Numbered from the stretch's first letter, positions 45,980 through 54,852 are shown. The stretch: 61,103 nucleotides of DNA from Sysuimicrobium calidum (GCA_031459935.1 JAVKHN010000008.1:1-61103), one strand, 5' to 3'. Numbers and translations: made by a program. Notes: generated by a model from the sequence alone, not told the origin.

Positions 45980-46366
45980 ATGGCACGGAAGGGAACTCGG
46001 CGCCGGCGGGAGCGGAAGAATGTGCCGCTCGCGCACGCCCACATCCAGTCCACCTTCAACAACACCATCGTGACCATCACGGACCCTCACGGCAACGTGC
46101 TGGCCTGGGCGAGCGCGGGCACCCAGGGGTTCAAGGGGTCCCGGAAGGGGACCCCGTACGCCGCAGGGCTTGCCGCGGAGGCCGCGGCCCGGAAGGCCAT
46201 GGAGCACGGGGTGCGGACCGTGGAGGTGTACGTGAAGGGACCGGGACCGGGACGGGAGGCGGCCATTCGGTCCCTGCAGAGTGCGGGGTTGGACATCAGC
46301 CTCATCAAGGACGTGACCCCGGTTCCCCACAACGGGTGCCGGCCTCCCAAGCGCCGGCGGGTCTAG
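45980..46366 (+). CDS. rpsK: 30S ribosomal protein S11
   Basis: A 128-residue S11 on the platform. It shows AHIQSTFNNTIVTITDPHGN, GTQGFKGSRKGTPYAAGLAA and the C-terminal DVTPVPHNGCRPPKRRRV. Confidence 0.98.
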   Translation: MARKGTRRRRERKNVPLAHAHIQSTFNNTIVTITDPHGNVLAWASAGTQGFKGSRKGTPYAAGLAAEAAARKAMEHGVRTVEVYVKGPGPGREAAIRSLQSAGLDISLIKDVTPVPHNGCRPPKRRRV

Positions 46367-46389
46367 GAGAGGGAAGGAGGATCGTCCGG

Positions 46390-47016
46390 ATGGGACGCTA
46401 CACGGGTTCGGTGTGCCGGTTGTGCCGCCGGGAGGGCGTGAAACTCTACCTCAAGGGCGAGAAGTGCTACACGGACAAGTGCCCGCTCGTCAAGCGGCCG
46501 TACCCGCCCGGGATGCACGCGGGGGGCGTGCGGCGGAAGGCCTCGGAGTACGGGCTGCGGCTGCGCGAGAAGCAGAAGCTGCGCCGCATCTACGGGGTCT
46601 ACGAGCGGCAGTTCCGGCGGTACTTTGAGGAGGCCGCGAAGGCCAAGGGCGTGACCGGCACCCGGCTGCTGCAGCTGCTGGAGACGCGTCTCGATAACGT
46701 GGTCTACCGCCTGGGACTGGCCTCCTCCCGCAAGGAGGCCCGGCAGGCGATCGTCCACGGCCACATCGCGGTGGACGGCCGCAAAGTCACTATCCCCTCC
46801 TACCAGGTGAGACCGGGGCAGACCATCGGCCTCACGGGGCGGGGCAGGCACAACGAGCGCATCCAGGTGCTCCTGGAATCCAGGTCCACCCGCCCCCCCT
46901 CCTGGCTGGAATTCGATCCGGAAACGGCCACGGGCCGGGTCCTGGCCCTCCCCAGCCGGGAGGAGATCGACGTCCCGGTCCAGGAGCAGCTGGTGGTGGA
47001 GTTCTACTCGCGATAG
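46390..47016 (+). CDS. rpsD: 30S ribosomal protein S4 (zinc-binding form)
   Basis: A 208-residue S4 that starts 30S assembly. The N-terminal zinc site (Cys9, Cys12, Cys26, Cys31) marks the C+ form. The S4 RNA-binding motif is LETRLDNVVYRLGLASSRKE followed by HGHIAVDGRKVTIPSY. The ATG at 46390 follows GGAAGGAGG. Confidence 0.97.
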   Translation: MGRYTGSVCRLCRREGVKLYLKGEKCYTDKCPLVKRPYPPGMHAGGVRRKASEYGLRLREKQKLRRIYGVYERQFRRYFEEAAKAKGVTGTRLLQLLETRLDNVVYRLGLASSRKEARQAIVHGHIAVDGRKVTIPSYQVRPGQTIGLTGRGRHNERIQVLLESRSTRPPSWLEFDPETATGRVLALPSREEIDVPVQEQLVVEFYSR

Positions 47017-47026
47017 GGGAGGTGGT

Positions 47027-47992
47027 GTGAGCGTGTTCGGTCTGTGGGAACTCACCAAGCCACGGGTGGAGTACGTGGAGCTCTCCGATACGTACGCCCG
47101 GCTGGTGGTGGAGCCCCTCGAGCGGGGGTTCGGCACCACCCTGGGCAACGCCCTCCGTCGGGTCCTGTTGAGCTCCATCCCGGGAGCCGCGGTGACGTCC
47201 GTCAAGATCGAGGGAGTGCTCCACGAGTTCAGCACCATTCCCGGAGTGGTGGAGGACGTCACCCAGATCATCCTGAACCTCAAGGAGCTTGCCGTACGGC
47301 TGCACACGGACAAGCCGAAGCTGTTGCGCCTGGAAGTTCGGGGCAAGCGCGAGGTGACGGCCCGGGACTTCCAGCCCGACGCGGAGGTGGAGATCCTGAA
47401 CCCGGACCTCCTCATCGCCACCATTGACCGGAAGGACGCCCGGCTGGCCATGGAGGTGGTGGTGGAGCGGGGCAAGGGCTACGTGCCCGCGGAGAAGCAC
47501 CGCCGGAGCGAGCACGTGATCGGCGTCATCCCCGTGGACTCCGTCTTCTCTCCCGTGCAGAGGGCGAACTTCATGGTGGAGGATGCCCGGGTCTCCCACG
47601 GCGGGGAGATGGAGCGGCTGGTGCTGGAGGTGTGGACCAACGGGGCCGTGCGCCCGGACGAGGCCATCACGGAGGCCACCCGCATCCTTATTGACCACTT
47701 CCGCCTCATCGGCGGCATGACGGAGCAGGGGGCGGCGCAGGAGGGCGCGGTGCGGGATCCTGAGCTTCAGAAGCTCCTCAACATGCCCATCGAGGAGCTG
47801 GATCTCTCCGTCCGACCCTACAACTGCCTCAAGCGGGCCAACATCCATACCATTGGGGATCTCATCCAGCGTACGGAAGAGGAGATCATGAGCGTGAAGA
47901 ACTTCGGGAAGAAGTCCCTGGACGAGGTTGTGGAGAAGCTGGCGAAGTTGGGCCTGTCCCTGCGCAGGAAGGGCGAGGAGGCCCGGGCGTAG
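47027..47992 (+). CDS. rpoA: RNA polymerase alpha subunit
   Basis: A 321-residue alpha subunit. The N-terminal assembly domain shows VEPLERGFGTTLGNALRRVL and the C-terminal domain (from about residue 250) shows LDLSVRPYNCLKRANIHTIG and VKNFGKKSLDEVVEKL, which bind UP elements and activators. It begins at GTG ten bases after rpsD. Confidence 0.97.
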   Translation: MSVFGLWELTKPRVEYVELSDTYARLVVEPLERGFGTTLGNALRRVLLSSIPGAAVTSVKIEGVLHEFSTIPGVVEDVTQIILNLKELAVRLHTDKPKLLRLEVRGKREVTARDFQPDAEVEILNPDLLIATIDRKDARLAMEVVVERGKGYVPAEKHRRSEHVIGVIPVDSVFSPVQRANFMVEDARVSHGGEMERLVLEVWTNGAVRPDEAITEATRILIDHFRLIGGMTEQGAAQEGAVRDPELQKLLNMPIEELDLSVRPYNCLKRANIHTIGDLIQRTEEEIMSVKNFGKKSLDEVVEKLAKLGLSLRRKGEEARA

Positions 47993-48001
47993 GAGGAAGC
48001 C

Positions 48002-48358
48002 ATGGGCACGGGCGTGAGGGGACGCAAGCTGGGACGGGACACGGGGGAGCGGCGGGCGCTGTTCCGGGATCTCGTGACCGCCCTCCTCAAGCACGGGCGC
48101 ATTCACACCACGGAGGCGAAGGCGAAGGAGGCGAAGAAGATCGCGGACAAGGTCATCGCCCTCGCTCAGGAGGGAACCCTCCACAGCCGGCGGCAGGTGG
48201 CCCGCCTCATCCTGGACAGAGAGGCCCTGCGCAGGCTCTTCCGGGAGATCGCCCCCCGTTACGAGCGGGGCCGGGGGGGATACACCCGCATCGTCAAGGA
48301 TCTGCCCCGCCGGGGGGATGCTGCTCCCATGGCGTATCTGGAGCTCGTGGAGAAGTAG
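48002..48358 (+). CDS. rplQ: 50S ribosomal protein L17
   Basis: A 118-residue L17 near the exit tunnel. It contains GRKLGRDTGERRALFRDLVT, LLKHGRIHTTEAKAKEAKKI and the C-terminal RGRGGYTRIVKDLPRRGDAA-like segment (seen as ERGRGGYTRIVKDLPRRGDA). It ends the alpha segment, six bases before the ECF genes. Confidence 0.97.
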   Translation: MGTGVRGRKLGRDTGERRALFRDLVTALLKHGRIHTTEAKAKEAKKIADKVIALAQEGTLHSRRQVARLILDREALRRLFREIAPRYERGRGGYTRIVKDLPRRGDAAPMAYLELVEK

Positions 48359-48364
48359 CTTGCG

Positions 48365-49225
48365 GTGGGGAATTCCGGGGATGTCCTCATCCAGCTGCGC
48401 GATGTCTCCTACGTCTACCGGAAGGGAACACCCGAAGAGGTCCGCGCCCTCGACCGCGTTCACCTCACCATCCGGGCCGGGGAGTTCGTGGCCCTGGTGG
48501 GTGCGAACGGCTCCGGGAAGTCCACCCTAGCCCGGCTGCTCAACGCCCTCCAGCTGCCCACGGAGGGAGAGGTGTGGGTGGCGGGGATGGATACCCGAGA
48601 TCCCCGCCACCTCTGGGAGATCCGGCGGCGGGTGGGAATGGTCTTCCAGAACCCCGACAACCAGATCGTGGCCACGGTGGTGGAGGAAGACGTGGCCTTC
48701 GGCCCCGAGAACCTGGGGCTTCCCCCCCAGGAGATCGCCCATCGGGTGGAGTGGGCGCTGCGGGTGGTGGGCATGTGGGAGCACCGCCACCGGGAGCCGC
48801 ACCTCCTCTCCGGAGGTCAGAAGCAGCGGGTGGCCATCGCGGGGGTGCTGGCCATGCGCCCCGAGGTCCTGATCCTCGATGAGGCCACCACGATGCTGGA
48901 TCCCCAGGGCCGCCGGGAGGTGCTGGAGACCGTACAGCGGTTGCGCAGGGAACGCATCACCGTCCTCCTCATCACCCACGACATGGACGAGGCCGCCCTG
49001 GCCGAGCGGGTGGTGGTGCTCTCCCGCGGGAGGATTGCCCTCGACGGATCTCCCGTGGAGGTGTTCCGCAGATCCGATCAGCTGCGGGCCCTGAGCCTGG
49101 ACCTCCCGGAGGTCGTCTCCCTCGCCCACTGCCTGCAACGCCGTGGGGTGCGATTCTCCTCTCTGCCCCTCACCCCCGAGGCCCTGAGTCAGGAGATCCT
49201 CCGGGCCCGGGAGGGGGTGCGGTGA
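48365..49225 (+). CDS. ecfA1: ECF transporter ATPase EcfA1
   Basis: A 286-residue ATPase of the shared energising module of ECF vitamin importers. It has Walker A LVGANGSGKSTLARL, Q-loop VFQNPDNQIVATVVEEDVAF, signature LLSGGQKQRVAIAG, and Walker B VLILDEATTMLDPQGR. The phrase FQNPDNQ is the hallmark of EcfA. GTG start six bases after rplQ, so it probably belongs to the ribosomal transcript. Confidence 0.95.
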   Translation: MGNSGDVLIQLRDVSYVYRKGTPEEVRALDRVHLTIRAGEFVALVGANGSGKSTLARLLNALQLPTEGEVWVAGMDTRDPRHLWEIRRRVGMVFQNPDNQIVATVVEEDVAFGPENLGLPPQEIAHRVEWALRVVGMWEHRHREPHLLSGGQKQRVAIAGVLAMRPEVLILDEATTMLDPQGRREVLETVQRLRRERITVLLITHDMDEAALAERVVVLSRGRIALDGSPVEVFRRSDQLRALSLDLPEVVSLAHCLQRRGVRFSSLPLTPEALSQEILRAREGVR

Positions 49226-50088
49226 GCGGCGAGAGTCTCCTCGCGTGCCAGGATCTCACCCACGTCTACCTCGCGGGCACCCCACTCGCCTCCGTGGCCC
49301 TGCGAGGCGTAAGCCTCGCCATCCACCGAGGGGAGTCGGTAGGGCTCCTCGGGCCCACGGGATCGGGCAAATCCACCCTGGTGCAGATCTTCGCGGGCCT
49401 ATTGCGGCCCACGGGCGGACGGGTGTGGGTGGGAGGGGTGGACCTCTGGGCCCGGGGGGTGAACCTGAAACAGATCCGTCAGCGCATCGGGCTTGTCTTC
49501 CAGTACCCCGAGCACCAGCTCTTCGAGCAGACCGTATTCGAGGATGTGGCGTTCGGCCCCCGCAACCTGGGCCTGGGACCCGAGGAGGTGACAGAGCGGG
49601 TGGAGGAGGCCCTGGCGCTCGTGGGCCTCCCGCCGGAGGCGTTCCGGCACCGATCCCCCTTCTCCCTCTCCGGGGGCGAGATGCGGCGGGTGGCCATCGC
49701 GGGGGTGCTGGCCATGCGGCCCGAGGTCCTGATCCTCGACGAGCCGATGGCGGGCCTGGATCCGCAGGGACGGCGGGCGCTGTTGGAGCTCATCCGGAAG
49801 CTGCGCACGGACCGCCCGGGCCTCACCGTGGTGCTCATCTCCCACCGCATGGACGATGTGGCTCGGGTGTGCGAGCGGGTGGTGGTGCTCCACCAGGGTC
49901 TGGTCTACCTGGACGCACCCGTACGGGAGGCCTTCCGGGAGGCCGTGCGCCTCCGGGAGATCGGCCTGGACGTGCCACGGGTCACGGACGTGCTCCTGCG
50001 CCTTCGGGCGGCGGGCCTGCCCGTCCGTACGGATCGCCTCACCGTGGAGGAGGCCTGCGCGGAAATCGTGCAGGCTCTGCGGAGCTGA
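49222..50088 (+). CDS. ecfA2: ECF transporter ATPase EcfA2
   Basis: A 288-residue second ATPase of the module. Walker A reads LLGPTGSGKSTLVQIF, Q-loop VFQYPEHQLFEQTVFEDVAF, signature SLSGGEMRRVAIAG and Walker B VLILDEPMAGLDPQGR. The FQYPEHQLF motif is typical of EcfA2. GTG start overlapping EcfA1 by four bases. Confidence 0.95.
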   Translation: MSGESLLACQDLTHVYLAGTPLASVALRGVSLAIHRGESVGLLGPTGSGKSTLVQIFAGLLRPTGGRVWVGGVDLWARGVNLKQIRQRIGLVFQYPEHQLFEQTVFEDVAFGPRNLGLGPEEVTERVEEALALVGLPPEAFRHRSPFSLSGGEMRRVAIAGVLAMRPEVLILDEPMAGLDPQGRRALLELIRKLRTDRPGLTVVLISHRMDDVARVCERVVVLHQGLVYLDAPVREAFREAVRLREIGLDVPRVTDVLLRLRAAGLPVRTDRLTVEEACAEIVQALRS

Positions 50089-50090
50089 CC

Positions 50091-50903
50091 GTGGAGCTCC
50101 TGCGCTCCCTCTCCATCGGTCAGTACATCCCCCGGAATTCCCCCGTGCACCGGCTCGATCCCCGCACCAAGCTGCTGACCACCACCGCCTTCATGGTGGC
50201 GCTCTTTCTCGTGAGGAGCTTCTGGGGATTCGCGGTGTTCGCAGCCTTTCTCGGTGTCACGCTCGCCCTCGCCCAGATCCCGGTCGGATTTGCGCTCCGG
50301 AGCCTGCGCCCGGTCCTCTTCCTGCTCCTGCTGGCCCTCGTGCTGCAGCTGTTCTTCGGAGCCCCCGAGGGAGGGACGGTGCTGGTGCGGTTGGGGCCGC
50401 TGGTGGCCACCCGCGAGGGACTGATCCAGGGACTGTTCGTCACCGCGCGCCTGGTCCTCCTCATCGTGGGCACCTCCCTGCTCACCTACACCACCTCCCC
50501 CGTGGCCATCGCGGACGGGCTGGAGCGCCTGCTGAACCCTCTCCGGCGGGTGGGAGTTCCCGCACACGAGCTCGCCATGATGATGACCATCGCCCTCCGG
50601 TTCATCCCCACGCTGGTGGAGGAGACGGAGAAAATCATCAAGGCCCAGATGGGCCGGGGTGCGGACTTCCAGTCCGGGGGGCCCCTCCGACGGGCCCGGG
50701 CCCTGCTGCCCGTGCTGATTCCGCTCTTCGTGAGCGCCTTCCGGCGGGCGGAGGAGCTCGCGCTCGCCATGGAGGCCCGGTGCTACCGGGGCGGGGAAGG
50801 CCGCACCCGCATGAAGCAGCTGCGCTACACCTCCCACGATGCTGTGGCCGCCGCGGCGGTGGCCGCGGTGAGCACCCTGGGTCTCCTGCTCGGCCGCCTC
50901 TAG
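50091..50903 (+). CDS. ecfT: ECF transporter transmembrane subunit EcfT
   Basis: A 270-residue membrane scaffold that couples the two ATPases to substrate-specific S components. It contains the start IGQYIPRNSPVHRLDPRTKL, several membrane helices, and the coupling motifs with Ala-Arg-Gly-type sequence seen here as QMGRGADFQ and AMEARCYRGGEGRTR. GTG start two bases after ecfA2. No S component lies nearby, so the module is probably shared among several importers (group II). Confidence 0.94.
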   Translation: MELLRSLSIGQYIPRNSPVHRLDPRTKLLTTTAFMVALFLVRSFWGFAVFAAFLGVTLALAQIPVGFALRSLRPVLFLLLLALVLQLFFGAPEGGTVLVRLGPLVATREGLIQGLFVTARLVLLIVGTSLLTYTTSPVAIADGLERLLNPLRRVGVPAHELAMMMTIALRFIPTLVEETEKIIKAQMGRGADFQSGGPLRRARALLPVLIPLFVSAFRRAEELALAMEARCYRGGEGRTRMKQLRYTSHDAVAAAAVAAVSTLGLLLGRL

Positions 50904-50977
50904 CCTTCTTCCAGCAGGAGAGTGCTCCTCAGAGCCCGAACACCAGTTGGGTGAAGCCCTGGGGCCGCGGAAAAGTC

Positions 50978-51007
50978 TTGCGATTCGAACACGGGTTCGA
51001 GTACGAT
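50978..51007 (+). promoter_or_regulatory. Promoter of the nurA operon with embedded LexA-type SOS box
   Basis: A TTGCGA (50978-50983) and TACGAT (51002-51007) are spaced by 18 bases. The spacer holds TCGAAC-ACGG-GTTCGA (50985-51000), a perfect palindrome that fits the SOS box of Bacillus and mycobacteria (CGAAC-N4-GTTCG core). A repressor such as LexA bound here would block RNA polymerase. The predicted transcript starts about 10 bases before the nurA ATG. Confidence 0.75.
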
Positions 51008-51024
51008 TTCCTCTAGGGGGCCGG

Positions 51025-52026
51025 ATGTTTGGGGAACTGAGGATTCGCCTGGATCCGTGGGATGCAGACTACGGCCCGGAGCTCTCCGCGGAGGAGGAGC
51101 CGGAGGGGCAGAAACTCGATGTGCTCCTGGACGTAGAGCTGCCGGAGGACGCGTGGCGCCCCCTGATCCCCGCGGAGCCCTTCCTCCCGGATCGCATCTA
51201 TTTCGTGGACGGGGTGCGGCGCATCGATGCCCGGGTGGTGGTGGAAGGGGAGTCGGTCGCGTACGGGGCTTTTGGGAGCTTCGCGGCGGGAAGCGTGTGC
51301 GTGCAGGACGGCGTCGCCCAGTTCGGGCCCTGGATTCTGGACCGGCTCCTGGTGGTGGGGGGCGGCAGGTCCCTGGACCGGCCGGTCCCCGTGATGCCGG
51401 GGGCCGCCTACCGCCCTGTGAGCACGGAGAGGCGGGATGTGGAGGCACCCCTGCAGAAACTGCAGGAGGAGATGCGGTTGGCGGAGGAGCGTCTTGCCCG
51501 TGAACTCGCGGATGCCGACCGCGCCCTGGTGGTGGTGGACGGTCCCCTCACCTTCGCGGCTCCGGTGCGGGGAGCTGCGGTGGGCTTCATCAAGCACATC
51601 TCCCGCTTCTACCTCTCCTCTCCGGAGATCCTGCGGGAACTTCCTACGGGTGCCCGCACACCCCTGTTTGGCCTCCACAGTGCCCGCCGGTTCGCCCGCT
51701 ATTCCTGGTTTTTGCGGCTGACCCCTCCCGCAGCGGGCGATCCCCCGTTCTCCGGCATCGTGCGGCTGGAGGTCTCGGAGACCGTGGGCCGGGAAGGTGC
51801 GCAGCGGCTTGCGGACGCCACCGCCTGGGCCCTGCCCCGGTTCGTGCGGCCCCGGGGCATGGATCCGCGGGCGCCCCAGAACCTAGCCCCCATCGGCGCC
51901 CTCGAGGCGCAGCTGCGCCGGCGGCTCGGGGATCGCCTTCTGCTCCGGCGGCACATCCAAGCCCTCATCGTCCGGGAGGTGCGTTCCCGTGGAGACCGAA
52001 ACTCGGCCGGAAGTCCGATTCCCTGA
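51025..52026 (+). CDS. nurA: NurA-domain nuclease
   Basis: A 333-residue NurA-type nuclease, which in archaea trims DNA ends with HerA, Mre11 and Rad50. Two acidic motifs typical of the RNase-H-like fold are visible: FVDGVRRIDARV with Asp62 and LVVVDGPLTF with Asp172. A helical segment (residues about 140-165) lies between. The ATG at 51025 follows TAGGGGG. The gene overlaps herA by 38 bases and is the first gene after the SOS-type promoter. Identification rests on motifs and on the HerA partner. Confidence 0.8.
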   Translation: MFGELRIRLDPWDADYGPELSAEEEPEGQKLDVLLDVELPEDAWRPLIPAEPFLPDRIYFVDGVRRIDARVVVEGESVAYGAFGSFAAGSVCVQDGVAQFGPWILDRLLVVGGGRSLDRPVPVMPGAAYRPVSTERRDVEAPLQKLQEEMRLAEERLARELADADRALVVVDGPLTFAAPVRGAAVGFIKHISRFYLSSPEILRELPTGARTPLFGLHSARRFARYSWFLRLTPPAAGDPPFSGIVRLEVSETVGREGAQRLADATAWALPRFVRPRGMDPRAPQNLAPIGALEAQLRRRLGDRLLLRRHIQALIVREVRSRGDRNSAGSPIP

Positions 52027-53677
52027 GATGGGTACCCCGGACGGCGGTGTGGTCCTGGGAACCCTGGACGCCACCCCTCTGGAGTTCTGGATCGGCGTGC
52101 AGGAAGGCGGGGTGGTGCAGCTGGATGACCTCGTGGTGGCGGAGACCGCGCTCCCCAGTGGGCAACGGGTGCGGTTCTACGGGGTGGTGGATCAGGTCCG
52201 CAAGCGCTACGAGGGCACCTACTACGACACCGACGCCTTCCGGGTCACGGATGGGATGCTGCCCGCGGATGTCTCGTACGCGGCCCATGTGCAGGTCACC
52301 CGCATTGACCCCGAGGTGTTCGTCCCGCCCTCCCCGGGAGACCGGGCCCGGGTGGTGCGGGGGGAGGAGTTCCAACGGGCCCTGTACTTCGACACCTTCG
52401 CCCGCAGGATTCCCATCGGCCTCACCCGCACGGGCGAACCCGTCTATGCGAACCTGGAGTTCCTGGACGGCACCCGGGGCGCCCACGTCTCCATCAGCGG
52501 GGTCTCGGGAGTCGCCACGAAGACCAGTTACGCCACCTTCCTCCTCTACGCCCTCTTCCACTCCGGAGCCCTCGGCATGGACGCCACGAACGCGAAGGCC
52601 CTCGTCTTCAACGTGAAGGGGGAAGACCTCCTGTGGCTGGACCACCCCAACCTCCGGATGGACGAGGCGGCCCGCTCGGAATACGCGCGGCTGGGCCTCC
52701 CCGTGGGTCCCTTTTGCAGCGTGGCCTTCTACGCCCCCGCCAAACGCCACTCCCGCACTCCCATCCCGGACGTGGGAAGCCGCAGCACCGGTGTGCGGCC
52801 GTATCTCTGGACCCTCCGGGAGTTCTGCCGGGAGGGACTGCTGCGGTTCTGCTTCGCGGAAGCGGAAGATGCCCGGGTTCAGGTGTCCTTCGTGGTGGCC
52901 CGGGTGGAGAACCAGCTGCGCCGCCTGGCGGAGCAGGGCGATCCCGAAGATCCTGGCCTCACCGTGGAGGAGCGCCGGCTCGTCACCTTCCGGGACCTCG
53001 TGGAGTACCTGGATACGCCGATCCTGGACGGGTGGGTTCCCGCGGCTCCCGGGACCCTGGACGCCTTTCGCCGGCGCCTCCACGCCGCCGCGGATCGCAT
53101 GGGACACCTCGTGCGGGGAGACCGGGACGCGGTGGGGTGGCGCATCGACTGGCAGGCGCAGCAGGTCACCGTGGTGGATCTGCATACCCTGCCCGCCCAG
53201 GCCCAGATGTTCGTGGTGGGGGTGCTCCTCAAGCGCATGATGGAGGAAAAGGAGCGGCAGGGGACGGCGCGGCCGCTTGTGTTCGTGGTCCTGGACGAGC
53301 TGAACAAGTACGCGCCCCGGGAGGGCGGTAGCCCCATCCGGGACGTGCTCCTGGACATCGCGGAGCGGGGCCGGTCGTTAGGGGTTTCCCTGTTCGGCTG
53401 CCAGCAGACCGCGAGCGAGGTGGAGCGCCGCGTCCTCGCGAACGCGGCCCTCAAGGTGGTGGGCCGCCTGGATCCCGCGGAGGCGGAGCGGGGCGAGTAC
53501 GGCTGGCTCACGCGCACCGCCCGGCTGCGGGCGCAGCTGCTGCAGCCCGGGACCATGATCGTCTCCCAGCCCGACATCCCCACCCCCTTGCTGGTGCGCT
53601 TCCCCTTCCCCGCCTGGGCCACCCGGCAGAGCGAGGCTGCGCTGCCGGAGGACGAGGACCCCTTCACGCGCCTCTAG
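51989..53677 (+). CDS. herA: HerA-like hexameric ATPase/translocase
   Basis: A 562-residue HerA/FtsK-type pump that should push DNA into NurA. An N-terminal HAS-barrel-like region (about 1-130) precedes the ATPase core. The P-loop is unusual, GVSGVATKTS (171-180), without the glycine that normally precedes Lys. Walker B is VFVVLDELNKYAP near 430-442, followed by DIAERGRSLGVSLFGCQQTA and a late arginine-rich part. The GTG start lies inside nurA. Two bases separate its stop from sbcD. Confidence 0.85.
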   Translation: METETRPEVRFPEMGTPDGGVVLGTLDATPLEFWIGVQEGGVVQLDDLVVAETALPSGQRVRFYGVVDQVRKRYEGTYYDTDAFRVTDGMLPADVSYAAHVQVTRIDPEVFVPPSPGDRARVVRGEEFQRALYFDTFARRIPIGLTRTGEPVYANLEFLDGTRGAHVSISGVSGVATKTSYATFLLYALFHSGALGMDATNAKALVFNVKGEDLLWLDHPNLRMDEAARSEYARLGLPVGPFCSVAFYAPAKRHSRTPIPDVGSRSTGVRPYLWTLREFCREGLLRFCFAEAEDARVQVSFVVARVENQLRRLAEQGDPEDPGLTVEERRLVTFRDLVEYLDTPILDGWVPAAPGTLDAFRRRLHAAADRMGHLVRGDRDAVGWRIDWQAQQVTVVDLHTLPAQAQMFVVGVLLKRMMEEKERQGTARPLVFVVLDELNKYAPREGGSPIRDVLLDIAERGRSLGVSLFGCQQTASEVERRVLANAALKVVGRLDPAEAERGEYGWLTRTARLRAQLLQPGTMIVSQPDIPTPLLVRFPFPAWATRQSEAALPEDEDPFTRL

Positions 53678-53679
53678 CC

Positions 53680-54852
53680 ATGCGCATCGTCCACACCAGC
53701 GACTGGCACGCGGGTCGGCTTTGGCGGCAGGTGAACCGGCTGCCGGAGCTTGCCACGGCCCTGGAGGACCTCGCGGACTTCCTCGAGCGGGAGCGGGTGG
53801 ACGTCCTCCTCATGTCCGGGGACGTCTTCGATTCCCCCCTTCCCCCTGCGGAGGCGGAGAGGGTGGTCTTCGAGTTCTTCAAGCGCATCGGGACCGCCGG
53901 GGTGCAGACCGTGGTGGTGGCGGGGAACCACGACAGCCCGGTGCGGCTTCAGGCGTGGGGAACCCTCGCGGAACTTGTCCATGTGCGGGCCGTCAGCAGG
54001 CCCCTGCGGGCTACCGACGGCGGAGTGCTGGAGCTCGTGACCCGATCCGGGGAGCGGGCGGTGGTGGCCGCGGTGCCCTTCGCCCCTCCGGGAGCCTTCG
54101 TACGAGCCCTGGACCTTGCGGGAACAGATACCCAGGTCCGCCAGCGGTACACGCACCATCTCCAGCGTATCGTGGAGCACCTCTGCGGGCACTTCCGACC
54201 GGACGCGGTGAACCTCCTCGTGGCGCACGCCTTCGTGGAGGGCGCGGTGCTCTCGGGGTCCGAGCGGGAGGTGCACGTGGGCGAGGCGTGGGCTGCCACC
54301 CCCCAGGCTCTCCCACCCCATGCCCACTACGTGGCCCTGGGGCACGTACACCGCCCCCAGCGGGTTCTCGCTTCCCCTGCCCCCGCGGAGTACGCGGGAA
54401 GCGTGCTGCAGCTGGACTTCAACGAGGCGGGAGAGGAGAAATCCTTCGTCTTCCTTCCGGACGCGGTCCCCGGCCGTCCCGTGCGCCCGGAGCGCGTCCC
54501 CTACCGGGGAGGAAAGCCCCTCCTGGAGGTGCGGGGCAGCCTGGAGGACCTGGAGCGCCGGGCCCCGGAGCTCCGGGAGAGAGGATGGATCCGGGTTACC
54601 GTGCCGCTTCGTGCTCCGGATCCCGACATCGGGACCAAGGTGCGGCGGATCCTGCCCGAGGCGGTGGTGGTGCGGGTGGAGCTCCCGGAGACGAAGCACG
54701 CGCCGCCGGCCTCGCCCCGCCGCCACCTGAGCCCTCTCGAGCTCTACCGGTTGTTCCACCGGGCCAGGTACGGCACGGAGCCCTCGGAGGCGCTGGTGGC
54801 CGCCTTTGAACGGTTTCGGGAGCGGGCGGAGGAGGTCGCGTGCGGCCGCTGA
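53680..54852 (+). CDS. sbcD: SbcD/Mre11-type exonuclease
   Basis: A 390-residue calcineurin-like phosphoesterase, the nuclease of the SbcCD (Mre11-Rad50) complex. The five metal motifs are RIVHTSDWHAGR, LLMSGDVFDSP, VVVAGNHDSP, LLVAHAFVEG and YVALGHVHRPQ. The C-terminal capping and Rad50-binding part ends in a helical segment. It overlaps sbcC by 13 bases. Confidence 0.94.
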   Translation: MRIVHTSDWHAGRLWRQVNRLPELATALEDLADFLERERVDVLLMSGDVFDSPLPPAEAERVVFEFFKRIGTAGVQTVVVAGNHDSPVRLQAWGTLAELVHVRAVSRPLRATDGGVLELVTRSGERAVVAAVPFAPPGAFVRALDLAGTDTQVRQRYTHHLQRIVEHLCGHFRPDAVNLLVAHAFVEGAVLSGSEREVHVGEAWAATPQALPPHAHYVALGHVHRPQRVLASPAPAEYAGSVLQLDFNEAGEEKSFVFLPDAVPGRPVRPERVPYRGGKPLLEVRGSLEDLERRAPELRERGWIRVTVPLRAPDPDIGTKVRRILPEAVVVRVELPETKHAPPASPRRHLSPLELYRLFHRARYGTEPSEALVAAFERFRERAEEVACGR

